A stretch of 64,000 nt of DNA from NCBI RefSeq assembly GCF_030408615.1, contig NZ_CP047187.1, forward strand, positions 558,001-622,000, given 5' to 3'. Shown piece after piece: positions 37,922 through 46,050 of this stretch (position 1 is its first letter; each line of letters opens with the position of its first letter). The notes beneath the pieces were generated by a model. It searched no databases, was not told where the DNA came from, and saw nothing but the letters and a program-made list of their open reading frames with translations. Source of the stretch: Corynebacterium bovis DSM 20582 = CIP 54.80. Its GTDB lineage: Bacteria > Actinomycetota > Actinomycetes > Mycobacteriales > Mycobacteriaceae. The translations under genes and the position numbers were made by a program.

Positions 37922-38866
37922 GTGGGTGACGTGGCGGCGGAGCGGTCGTCCGCGGACCGGTCGCGGGAGGCGACGGTGGCGGACCTCCGCGCGAGGATCG
38001 CCCGCATGAGCGGTGGGACGGGTGCGCTCCCCGCGTCGCCGTCGGTCGCCCGAGCGGCCGGCGGGGCGGAGGTCCGGGAGGTGGCGCCCGGAGGCTCGAC
38101 GCCCACCGGGTCCGTCGGGGTCGTGCCCGGTGGGGTCGTGCAGGGTGGGGCCGGTCAGGGGGACGACGCCGCGCCCGGCGCCCGCAGGACCGCGCCCGTC
38201 CCCGCGTGGCTCGGCGGACACCTGGCGGCAGGTGGGCTTCCCCGGGGCGCGGTGACGGTGGCGGCGGACTGCCCGCCGGTGCTCGTCGATCTCCTCACCG
38301 CCGTCACCGCGGCGGGTGGGTGCGCGGGCGTCGTGGGGTACCCCCGGCTCGCCCTCGCCGCTGTCGAGGCGGCGGGTGGGGACGTGGGGCGGATCGTCGT
38401 GGTGCCGGACCCCGCCCCGCACGCGGAGGCCGTCGTGGCGACCCTCGTCGAGGGCCTTGACCTGCTGATCTACGCGCCGGCGGGGCGGCGGGTCCCACCG
38501 ACCGCGGCCCGTCCCGTCGAGGCGCGCCTGCGGCGGAGCCGGTGCGCGTTCGTGGTCTGCGGCGGGCACGACGTGTGGCCGCACGCCCGGCTGCGGATGG
38601 CGGTGCGGTCCACGGGGGTCGTCGGCCTCGGCCGCGGGTCCGGGCGGATCCGCGGCGTGGAGGTGGAGGTCAGCGTGCACGGGCGTGACCAGCCGCCGCA
38701 CACCTTCACCGGCGTCGCCGGCCGGGACGTGCTCCGGGTGGCCGACGAGGGCGCCCGCGTGGCCGGGGTCGGCACGGACGGGGTCGGCGGCGGCGTGCGT
38801 GCGGACCGGGCCGGGGTCGGCGCGGCCGCTGCCCGCACCGGTACCGACGGGGCGGTGGCGCAGTGA
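37922..38866 (+). CDS. imuA: ImuA-type mutasome protein (RecA-like, no P-loop)
   Basis: 314 residues. RecA/SulA-like accessory protein of the SOS mutasome. The core begins at WLGGHLAAGGLPRGAVTVAA; the Walker A position reads AADCPPVLVDLL with no GKT, so no ATP binding is expected. IVVVPDPAPHAEAVVATLVEGLDLLIYAP and RCAFVVCGG are core strands. N-terminal and linker parts are low complexity. The GTG at 37922 has GGAGG 8 nt upstream; GTGs at 37913/37916 overlap that site. The stop overlaps imuB by 4 bp. Confidence 0.85.
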   Translation: MGDVAAERSSADRSREATVADLRARIARMSGGTGALPASPSVARAAGGAEVREVAPGGSTPTGSVGVVPGGVVQGGAGQGDDAAPGARRTAPVPAWLGGHLAAGGLPRGAVTVAADCPPVLVDLLTAVTAAGGCAGVVGYPRLALAAVEAAGGDVGRIVVVPDPAPHAEAVVATLVEGLDLLIYAPAGRRVPPTAARPVEARLRRSRCAFVVCGGHDVWPHARLRMAVRSTGVVGLGRGSGRIRGVEVEVSVHGRDQPPHTFTGVAGRDVLRVADEGARVAGVGTDGVGGGVRADRAGVGAAAARTGTDGAVAQ

Positions 38867-40785
38867 CACGGCGGGTCATCGTCCTCTGGTTCCCGGACTG
38901 GCCGGTGTACGTCGCCGGGCGGACGCACGGGTGGGACGCCCTCACCCCGGCGGCGGTCGTGACGGCGCACCGGGTGGTCGCGGCGAACGCCGCCGCCCGG
39001 GCCGCGGGCGTCCGGGTCGGGGCGCTCCGGCGGCACGCCCTCGCCGCGTGCCCGTCCCTCCTCGTCGCGGAGGACGACCCCGGGCAGCAGGCCGCGGTGC
39101 ACGAGGAGGTGCTGGACGGGGTTGCCGCTGTCGCCGCGCAGGTCGAGACGCTGCGCCCCGGGTTGCTCGCCGTGTCCGGGGACGCGCTCGCCCGCTACTA
39201 CGGGGACGAGGCGACCGCGGCGGAGATGCTCGTCGACGCCGCCGCCCGGGCCGGGGCGGACTGCCTCGCCGGGATCGCGGACGACCTCGTCACGGCGACG
39301 TGGGCCGCCCGGCGGGGGATGACCGTCCCGGTGGGCGGGTCCGCCCGCTTCCTCGCCGGCCTGCCGGTGGACAGCCTCGTCAGCGAGCCGGCCCTCGGGG
39401 CGCCGACGGGCCTCGTGGAGGTCCTCGCCGACCTCGGCGTGCGCACCCTCGCGGACTTCGCGGCCCTGCCCCGCGCGTACGTCGCCGGACGGTTCGGGCA
39501 GGACGCCGTCGACTGGCACCGCATCGCCTCCGGCGAACCGGAACGGGACGTCTCCCCGTCCCGCGTCGAGACCCCGCTCGAGGTCGTCCACGAACCGGAC
39601 ACCCCCGTGAGCAGCACGGAGACGGCGGCGTTCGTCGCCCGGCAGGCCGCAGCCCGGCTCCACGCGGCACTCGTGGGGACAGGCGAGGCGTGCCTCCGGC
39701 TCACCGTCCGGGCGTCCCTCGCCGCCCCACCCGACCACGACGGCCCCACCACCATCGAACGGACATGGCGGTGCCGTGAACCGCTGACGGAGGAGGAGAC
39801 GTCCCGCCGGGTGCGCTGGCAGCTCGACGGCTGGCTGACACGCCTGCGGGCACGCACCGCCGGCGGACCCGGCCCGGCCGGCACCGGACCCGGTGACGCC
39901 GGTGAGGTCGGCGACGGGTGGGACAGCGGCGGGGACACCCCGGACATCGACCCCACCGAGGTCGGCATCCGGCGCATCGAGCTCATCCCCCTCGACCGTG
40001 TGCCCGCCGGCACGGTCGCCGAGCCGCTGTGGGGAGGGGTCGACGACGGCATCCGCGCAGCCCGGGCCGTCGCGGCCCGGGCCCAGGCGCTCATCGGGAC
40101 GCAGGCCGTGTGCCGGCCCGTGCACCGTGGCGGCCGGGCCGTCGCCGGCCGGATCGTCCTCGTCCCCTACGGTGACGACGACCCCGAGCAGGTCAGCTCC
40201 CTGTCCACACGCGACTGGCGGGGTGCGCTGCCCGCCCCACTGCCGGGGCTGGTCGGAGCCCCGGACGCCGGCCACGCCCCCTCGGCGAGCGGTGCGGCGA
40301 CCGGTGGTGCGGCGACCGGTGGCGCGATGACCGGTGGCGCGACGACCGGTGGTGCGGCACCCGGTGGTGCGGGTGCCCGCCGGACCCCCGACGCCCCGGG
40401 GCGGACCGCGGGGAACGACATCCGGGCCCGTCGCCGGGGCACCGCACGCGGCGTCCGTCAGGCCCCGGGGCGAGGGGGCGCGCCGGCCCCTCACGCGGGA
40501 CACGCCCCGGCCGCCACGCACCCGGCCGCCGGCGTCAGGCTGCTCGACGGTGACGGCCGGCCCCTTCACGTCACGGGCCGGGGTGTCCTCAGCGCCGAAC
40601 CGGCCGTGATGGAGTGGGGCGGCCGACGCCACGAGATCACCGGGTGGGCCGGCCCGTGGCCGGTCGACGAGGACTGGTGGCGGCACGGCAAGCGCTACGC
40701 GAGGATGCAGATCGCCACCGCCGAGCCCGCCGGCTACCTCCTCGTCTGCCGGAGCACCCGCTGGCGGATCGAGGCGACGTACTGA
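38863..40785 (+). CDS. imuB: ImuB, catalytically inactive Y-family polymerase homologue
   Basis: 640 residues. Y-family fold from residue 5 (IVLWFPDWPVYVAG) with palm, fingers, HhH (GLVEVLADLGVRTLADFA) and little-finger regions. The acidic pair needed for catalysis is not in its usual context (LAVSGDALARYYGDE), as in other ImuB. EPLWGG near 380 probably corresponds to the beta-clamp motif (QLPLWG in mycobacteria) in degenerate form. An Ala/Thr/Gly repeat of about 15-bp units (about 40294-40370) lies in the C-terminal region. It bridges the clamp, ImuA and DnaE2. Co-transcribed with imuA. Confidence 0.9.
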   Translation: MTRRVIVLWFPDWPVYVAGRTHGWDALTPAAVVTAHRVVAANAAARAAGVRVGALRRHALAACPSLLVAEDDPGQQAAVHEEVLDGVAAVAAQVETLRPGLLAVSGDALARYYGDEATAAEMLVDAAARAGADCLAGIADDLVTATWAARRGMTVPVGGSARFLAGLPVDSLVSEPALGAPTGLVEVLADLGVRTLADFAALPRAYVAGRFGQDAVDWHRIASGEPERDVSPSRVETPLEVVHEPDTPVSSTETAAFVARQAAARLHAALVGTGEACLRLTVRASLAAPPDHDGPTTIERTWRCREPLTEEETSRRVRWQLDGWLTRLRARTAGGPGPAGTGPGDAGEVGDGWDSGGDTPDIDPTEVGIRRIELIPLDRVPAGTVAEPLWGGVDDGIRAARAVAARAQALIGTQAVCRPVHRGGRAVAGRIVLVPYGDDDPEQVSSLSTRDWRGALPAPLPGLVGAPDAGHAPSASGAATGGAATGGAMTGGATTGGAAPGGAGARRTPDAPGRTAGNDIRARRRGTARGVRQAPGRGGAPAPHAGHAPAATHPAAGVRLLDGDGRPLHVTGRGVLSAEPAVMEWGGRRHEITGWAGPWPVDEDWWRHGKRYARMQIATAEPAGYLLVCRSTRWRIEATY

Positions 40786-40791
40786 CCGATG

Positions 40792-40845
40792 CCCCGCCCA
40801 CCGCCCGCTGGTCCGCCACCCCGCCCACCGCCCGCTGGTCCGCCC
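40792..40845 (+). repeat. 27-bp tandem repeat, 2 copies, after imuB
   Basis: 40792-40818 and 40819-40845, core CCGCCCACCGCCCGCTGGTC, starting 7 bp after the stop. Confidence 0.85.
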
Positions 40846-40902
40846 TCCGCCGCGGCACGGGGCGGGGGCCGGCGAGGCCACCGGGGGGACGCGGTGCACT
40901 GC

Positions 40903-40908
40903 TACGCT
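40903..40908 (+). promoter_or_regulatory. -10 box of the sucrase/ferredoxin-like gene (leaderless)
   Basis: TACGCT, 6 nt, then ATG at 40915. Confidence 0.45.
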
Positions 40909-40914
40909 GCACGT

Positions 40915-42126
40915 ATGGGTACACGGCAGAATTCGGGGGTTGACCAGGACAGTGACGGCCAGCCGGGCGGCGCGCCGGCTCCCGGTCGCAGCGCAACGGA
41001 CCACACGCCGGACACCCCCACCGGTCAGTCCGCCACCACCGGCCAGGCCCGCACCACCGGCCAGGCCCGCACCACCGGCCAGGCCACCACCGGCCAGCCC
41101 GCCACCACCGACCAGACCACCACCACCCGGCCCCGCCGACCCGACCCCACGCAGGACAAGTACCGCGACCTGTGCTCCGTCCTCACCGACGAGCCCCTGC
41201 CGGGCACGGCGAAGCGGGCGGACCTCGTCCTCGCGCTGGAGTACGCCGGCCCGTGGAGCCACGACATCCTCGACGGGGACACGCTGGACCCGGAGTTGTC
41301 CCGTCGGATCCGGTCGTTCGCCAAGAGCCACCGCGCGGGCATCCACTTCATCCGCAAACCCGGCCGCGCGGGCCGCCGCCGGACGGGGAGCACGCTCTTC
41401 ATCGCCCACGCCCGGGCGGGCGTGCTGGAACGCCTGACCCTCGACGGCCCGGAGGACCTGCCGGACCTCGAACTCGGCGGCCCCGGCGAGACCCCGGGCG
41501 CGGAGCGGGTCACCGCGCCGGTGATGCTCGTGTGCACGCACGGCAAACGCGACCGGTGCTGCGCGGTGTTCGGCCGCCCCGTCGCCGCGGCCCTGGAGCA
41601 CGCCTTCCCCCTCGACCAGGTGTGGGAGTCCTCGCACACGAAGGGCCACCGCCTCGCCCCGTCGATGATCCTCCTGCCGAGCAACCACTCCTTCGGCAGG
41701 CTCACCGCACCGCAGGCGGCGACCGTCCTCGGCCAGGCGACGCGCGGCGAGCTGCCCGTCCTCGGCAACCGCGGCCGCGGGACCCTCGACGCCGCCGGGC
41801 AGGTCGCGGAACTCGCCGTCGCGCAGGCGGTGGTCGACGCCGGCCGCACCGTCGGGCTCACCGGCCTCGACGTCCGGGAACCGTCCGCCGACGGTGACGG
41901 CCCGGGTGCGGGCCCCGGTGGACCGGGGGAGGGGACGACGGCCCCCTCCGCCACCCGCGCCTCCGACCCCGGGGAGGCGGAGTGGCGCGTCGTCACCGAG
42001 ACCTCCACGGGCAGGACCTGGGAGGTGGGGATGACCCGGACGGAGGTCGGGCCGGTCGTGTCGTCCTGCGGCGGGACCCCGAAGACGACGACGGCGTGGA
42101 CCGCGACGATCGTCCGCGAACTCTGA
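40915..42126 (+). CDS. Sucrase/ferredoxin-like family protein (thioredoxin-like 2Fe-2S fold)
   Basis: 403 residues. The signature CTHGKRDRCCAVFGRPVA (Cys cluster) and ESSHTKGHRLAPSMILLP mark the Suc_Fer-like family (PF06999). The N-terminal 70 residues are a Thr/Gln/Ala repeat tail (ARTTGQ units), absent from family members. No signal peptide. The specific function of this family is poorly defined; an electron-transfer role is plausible from the Cys motif. Confidence 0.85.
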   Translation: MGTRQNSGVDQDSDGQPGGAPAPGRSATDHTPDTPTGQSATTGQARTTGQARTTGQATTGQPATTDQTTTTRPRRPDPTQDKYRDLCSVLTDEPLPGTAKRADLVLALEYAGPWSHDILDGDTLDPELSRRIRSFAKSHRAGIHFIRKPGRAGRRRTGSTLFIAHARAGVLERLTLDGPEDLPDLELGGPGETPGAERVTAPVMLVCTHGKRDRCCAVFGRPVAAALEHAFPLDQVWESSHTKGHRLAPSMILLPSNHSFGRLTAPQAATVLGQATRGELPVLGNRGRGTLDAAGQVAELAVAQAVVDAGRTVGLTGLDVREPSADGDGPGAGPGGPGEGTTAPSATRASDPGEAEWRVVTETSTGRTWEVGMTRTEVGPVVSSCGGTPKTTTAWTATIVREL

Positions 42127-42185
42127 CCCGCCGGCCAGGGGTCACGGGTGAGGGTGCGCGCCGGCCAGGGGTGAGGGCCCGGGTG

Positions 42186-42773
42186 TCAGGGGTGGCGGAC
42201 GTCGACGACGATGCGCGTGGGGTTCGTCAGGACGTTGAGCGTGAACATCGGCCGCGGGCTCGCCAGGCCCAGGGTGAAGCTGTGCGTCCGCTGACCCGGC
42301 CCCGCGTCGGCGACGGAGGTGATCGCCGCGCCGGGGGTGTCCCGCGCGGCCCGGTCCGCGGCGGTCACGTCGGCGGCCGCGGGGTCGGACGACCCGGTGC
42401 CGCGGATGTCGACGGCGAGCGTGGAGTCCGAGGCGGTGACCAGCCAGCCGGGGTCGCCGGTCCCGGCGAGTTCCACGACGAAGCGGTCGAAGGTCTGGTG
42501 CTGGCCGGTGCGGACGTCGGTGATGCGCAGGTCGGCGTCCGGGGCGGCGAGGACGTCGAGCGGCTGGGTCCCGGCGAGCGGTTCAAGCTCGGACGACGGC
42601 GTGTGCAGCACCTGGGTCTCCGGCACGCCCGGGGCCGGGACGCTCGGCGACGTCACCGGCGCGGTCGTCACGGGGGCGGAGTCCGACGTCCCGCAGGACG
42701 CCAGAGCCGCGAGACTGCACGCCGTCGCCACGGCGGTGCAGGCGGTGGAGGGTCGCTGGAATGGGGTGCGCAT
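42186..42773 (-). CDS. AMIN-like domain lipoprotein
   Basis: 195 residues. Lipoprotein signal ([18 protein letters not shown] ... LAALASC, lipobox Cys near 28). The mature part has the beta-rich AMIN-like domain ([36 protein letters not shown] ending DVRHP), usually a cell-wall-binding module. The ATG at 42773 lies 8 nt after a TATTCT box. Downstream of metI but with its own promoter. Confidence 0.8.
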   Translation of the reverse strand: MRTPFQRPSTACTAVATACSLAALASCGTSDSAPVTTAPVTSPSVPAPGVPETQVLHTPSSELEPLAGTQPLDVLAAPDADLRITDVRTGQHQTFDRFVVELAGTGDPGWLVTASDSTLAVDIRGTGSSDPAAADVTAADRAARDTPGAAITSVADAGPGQRTHSFTLGLASPRPMFTLNVLTNPTRIVVDVRHP

Positions 42774-42781
42774 CGCACATG

Positions 42782-42787
42782 AGAATA
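42782..42787 (-). promoter_or_regulatory. -10 box of the AMIN-like lipoprotein (leaderless)
   Basis: TATTCT on the minus strand, 8 nt before the ATG. Confidence 0.5.
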
Positions 42788-42970
42788 CAGGCTTCACCGG
42801 TGAAGCACCACGGTTGGGGGAGACCCCGGGACGCCCGCCGGCGGGGGAGGCCCGGTCAGGCCCCCGGCCCGCCGGCGGAGGGCTCCGTCGACCCCCGGCA
42901 CCGGCCCCTCCGACCGTGCGGTGCCCGCCCCCCGCGACCGGCACCGGCCCCCGTCGACCCCCCGGCGGCG

Positions 42971-43657
42971 TCAGCGCCGCATGATCCGCCGGGCGAGCCA
43001 GTTCCCCGCGAGCTGCGCGATCTGCACGATGACGATGATGACGGCGAGCGTCACGTACGTCACGTTCCAGTCGAAGGCCCGGTAGCCGTACTGGATGGCG
43101 AAGTCACCGAGGCCGCCGGCGCCGATGTACCCGGCCATCGCGGTCATGTCGACGATGGCGATGAACATGAACGTGAACCCGAGGATGAGCGGGCCGAGCG
43201 CCTCCGGGATGATGACGGTGAAGATGATCCGCAGCGGGGAGGCACCCATCGCCCGCGCGGCCTCGACGACGCCCGGGTCGATGGACACGAGGTTCTGCTC
43301 GACGATCCGCGCCGCGCCGAACGAGGCGGCGACGACGATCGCGAACGTCGCGGCGTTGATGCCGATCGTCGTCCCCACCACGACCTTCGTCAACGGGCCG
43401 AGGGCGGTGAGCAGGATGATGAACGGGATCGGGCGGATGACGTTGACGAGCACGTTGATCGTCCAGAACGCCGGCCGGTTGGCGAGGATGCCGCCGGAGC
43501 GCGTCGTGTACAGGAGGATGCCGAGGATGAGGCCGAACACGCCGCCGGCGACGAGCGCCCACACGGCCATGTACAGGGTCTCGACGATCGAGTCCCGGAA
43601 GATGGGGGAGAGGAACTCCCAGTTCGTCTCCTTCGCGAGAATGAGGGTGTCGCTCAT
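42971..43657 (-). CDS. metI: Methionine ABC transporter permease MetI
   Basis: 228 residues, five predicted membrane helices and the EAA loop [20 protein letters not shown] that contacts MetN. Family features RPIPFIILL and [19 protein letters not shown] are present. Last gene of metQ-metN-metI; its start overlaps the metN stop (ATGA). Confidence 0.96.
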   Translation of the reverse strand: MSDTLILAKETNWEFLSPIFRDSIVETLYMAVWALVAGGVFGLILGILLYTTRSGGILANRPAFWTINVLVNVIRPIPFIILLTALGPLTKVVVGTTIGINAATFAIVVAASFGAARIVEQNLVSIDPGVVEAARAMGASPLRIIFTVIIPEALGPLILGFTFMFIAIVDMTAMAGYIGAGGLGDFAIQYGYRAFDWNVTYVTLAVIIVIVQIAQLAGNWLARRIMRR

Positions 43658-44730
43658 CGGATCTCCTCGATGGTCGTCGTGCGGGTCAGGGACGCGGCGA
43701 AGTCCTCGATGGCCTGCGTGCCGGCGTCGTCGTGCGGGGTGAGCCGGACGGTCAGGCGGCCGAAGGAGTGGTGCTGCAGGGTCGTCACCCCGCCGTGGAC
43801 GATGTTCACGCTCACACCCGCGGCGGAGACACGGGACACGGCGTCGAAGAACCCGGCCCCCTCCTGCATCGTCACCGTGAACAGCCGGCCCGTGCCCGCC
43901 TGGAGGTCCTCCGCCTCGACGAGGTCGGGGGTGTTGCGCAGGGAGGTGGCGACGAAGTCGGCGGCGACGGACGTCGACGGTGAGGAGAAGACCTCGTACA
44001 CGGACCCCTCCTCGACGACGCGGCCGCCGGCCATGACGACGACCCGGTCGGCGATGGTGCGCACGACCTCCATCTCGTGGGTGATGACGACGATCGTCAC
44101 CCCGAGCTCACGGTTGATGCGCCGGAGGAGCTCGAGGACGTCACGCGTCGTCGTCGGGTCGAGGGCGGACGTCGCCTCGTCGGCGAGCAGCAGCGACGGG
44201 TCCGTCGCGAGCGCCCGGGCGATGCCGACGCGCTGCTTCTGGCCGCCGGAGAGCTGGTCCGGGTAGGCCTTTCCCCGGTCGCCCAGGCCGACGAAGTCCA
44301 GCATCTCCGCGACGCGGCGGCGGCGCTCCGCCCGCCCGACCCCGCGGACCTCCAGGGGGTAGGCGACGTTGCCCTCGACCGTGCGGGAGCTCAGCAGGTT
44401 GAACTGCTGGAAGATCATGCCGATGTCGGCGCGCAGGGCGCGCAGCCCGGCCTCCCGGACGGGGACGATGTCCCGCCCGTCGAGGAGGATCTGGCCGGAC
44501 GTGGGCTTGTCCAGGCCGTTGATCTGCCGGACCAGCGTCGACTTCCCGGCACCGGAGTACCCGATGACCCCGACGATGCTGCCGGAGGGGATGGTGACGC
44601 TGACGTCGTCCAGGGCCGTGACCTCCTTCCGGCCCTGGTGGAAGGTCTTCGTGACGTTCCGGAACTCGACGGAGGTGCCGGTGCGGGCGTCCGGTCGGGT
44701 CCCGGTGCGGAGTGCTGGTTCGCTCATCAT
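43654..44730 (-). CDS. metN: Methionine ABC transporter ATPase MetN
   Basis: 358 residues. Walker [11 protein letters not shown], signature [15 protein letters not shown], Walker [13 protein letters not shown], His switch ITHEM, and a C-terminal NIL domain (from about 275) that senses methionine and inhibits transport. Start ATG at 44730 or 44727; AGGA fits the latter better. Between metQ (44 bp upstream) and metI. Confidence 0.96.
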   Translation of the reverse strand: MMSEPALRTGTRPDARTGTSVEFRNVTKTFHQGRKEVTALDDVSVTIPSGSIVGVIGYSGAGKSTLVRQINGLDKPTSGQILLDGRDIVPVREAGLRALRADIGMIFQQFNLLSSRTVEGNVAYPLEVRGVGRAERRRRVAEMLDFVGLGDRGKAYPDQLSGGQKQRVGIARALATDPSLLLADEATSALDPTTTRDVLELLRRINRELGVTIVVITHEMEVVRTIADRVVVMAGGRVVEEGSVYEVFSSPSTSVAADFVATSLRNTPDLVEAEDLQAGTGRLFTVTMQEGAGFFDAVSRVSAAGVSVNIVHGGVTTLQHHSFGRLTVRLTPHDDAGTQAIEDFAASLTRTTTIEEIR

Positions 44731-44773
44731 CGTCCTAGAGGTGAGGTCGGGGTCGGGCGGGGGCTCCGGCGCG

Positions 44774-45679
44774 TCAGTTGCTCTCGGCGCGGAACTTGTC
44801 CTCGGTCTCCCGCAGGATCTGCCGGAGCTCCTCGGGGGAGGTGTTCACCTCGACGGCGGTGCCCTGGGAGTCGGCGGACACGGCCTTCTGCACCTCGGGG
44901 TCGTGCCAGATCTCGACGAGCTTGGCGATCGTCGGGTCGTCCTTGCGGGCCTCGGTGGTGACGAACACGTTGATGTACGGCTTCGCGGACTCCTGCTTGG
45001 GGTCGTCCTTCGCGACGGCGTCGGCGGCGGTGACGCCCGCGGCGCTGAGGAAGTTGTTGTTGATGACCGCGGGGGTGCCGTCGTTGAAGGCGGTGGCGGT
45101 CTGCGCGGCGTCGACCGGGACGACGGTGACCTTCGACCGGCCGGTGTCGATGTCGGCCGGGGTCGGGGTGAGCTTGTCCTTGCTCTTCAGGGTGACGAGG
45201 CCGGCGGAGGCGAGGACGTTGATGGCCCGGCCCTGGTTGGTCTGGTCGTTCGGGATCGCGACGCGGCCCGCGGCGGCGACGGCGGAGACGGAGCGGTCGC
45301 CCTTGGTGTACAGGCCGAGGGGGAAGATCTCCGTCGCGCCGACGGGGACGAGGGTGTCCCCGGACTCCACGTTGTACTTCGCGAGGAACTGGATGTGCTG
45401 GAACTGGTTCGTGTCGATGTCGCCCTGGCCCAGCGCGCGGTTGGGCTGGGTGTAGTCGGTGAAGGACTCGATGTCGACCTTCACCCCGGCCTCCTCTGCC
45501 TTCTTCTTGAAGACCTGCCACTGGCTCTTGTCCGCCTCGGTGGCGCCGATGCGGATGGGGGTGTCCCCGCCGTCGCCGGGGGTGGTGCCGTCGTCCATGC
45601 AGGCGGCGAGGCTGAGGGCCGAGGCGAGGGCGACGACGCCGGCGGTGACGGTGCGGATGAGGGGGCGGCGGTGGGACAC
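44774..45679 (-). CDS. metQ: Methionine-binding lipoprotein MetQ
   Basis: 301 residues. Lipoprotein signal with LSLAAC lipobox, then a NlpA-type binding fold (PIRIGATEADKSQWQVFKKK; FTDYTQPNRALGQGDIDTNQFQH; NDQTNQGRA; NNFLSAAG). GTG at 45679 with AGGAGA upstream; 13 extra in-frame residues upstream are rejected. First gene of metQNI, under a promoter overlapped by a McbR-like operator. Confidence 0.94.
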   Translation of the reverse strand: MSHRRPLIRTVTAGVVALASALSLAACMDDGTTPGDGGDTPIRIGATEADKSQWQVFKKKAEEAGVKVDIESFTDYTQPNRALGQGDIDTNQFQHIQFLAKYNVESGDTLVPVGATEIFPLGLYTKGDRSVSAVAAAGRVAIPNDQTNQGRAINVLASAGLVTLKSKDKLTPTPADIDTGRSKVTVVPVDAAQTATAFNDGTPAVINNNFLSAAGVTAADAVAKDDPKQESAKPYINVFVTTEARKDDPTIAKLVEIWHDPEVQKAVSADSQGTAVEVNTSPEELRQILRETEDKFRAESN

Positions 45680-45765
45680 GGGCTTTCTCCTGTGTGCGGG
45701 GTGTGGGGGACGCGGCACCGTCCGGTGCGTGGCACCGGTGCAGGTGGGCGTGGTATGTGGTCGCT

Positions 45766-45805
45766 CACGCTAGCACCCGTAAGCAAGGATGGACAACTCT
45801 GTCTA
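45766..45805 (-). promoter_or_regulatory. metQNI promoter with McbR-like operator
   Basis: On the minus strand TTGTCC (45791-45796), an 18-19-nt spacer and TAGCGT (45766-45771). TGGAC-N6-GTCTA at 45790-45805 matches the C. glutamicum McbR site TAGAC-N6-GTCTA with one change and covers the -35, so repression when S-adenosylmethionine-linked effectors accumulate is expected. Confidence 0.7.
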
Positions 45806-46003
45806 GTTGCTGCCCGGCGGGGGTGCGGGGGAGGTGGGGGCGGGGGTGCGGCAGGTGCGTGCGCGGGGCGCGGGGGCGGTGGATCCGACGGTGGATCCGG
45901 GGGAGGGGAGGTGCGCGCGCGGGGCGCGGGTGGATGTGGTGTGGTGCGGGGGGCCGGTGGGTGTGGCGTGGGTGTGGTGTGGGTGGGCGGCCGGGTGGAT
46001 CTC
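45806..46003. other. G-rich intergenic region between metQ and dnaE2
   Basis: Strongly strand-asymmetric G/T-rich sequence (GGGTGTGGTGTGGG-type runs, GGTGGATCC repeats). No gene is visible. Confidence 0.5.
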
Positions 46004-46019
46004 TCGATCACAGGTTCGA
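46004..46019. promoter_or_regulatory. SOS box (LexA site) of dnaE2
   Basis: TCGATCACAGGTTCGA: matches TCGAAC-N4-GTTCGA with one mismatch. It ends 19 bp before the dnaE2 -10. Confidence 0.8.
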
Positions 46020-46038
46020 ATCGCGGGCGGCGGTGGTG

Positions 46039-46044
46039 TAGGGT
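46039..46044 (+). promoter_or_regulatory. -10 box of dnaE2 (leaderless)
   Basis: TAGGGT, 6 nt, then ATG at 46051. Confidence 0.45.
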
Positions 46045-46050
46045 GGCGGC

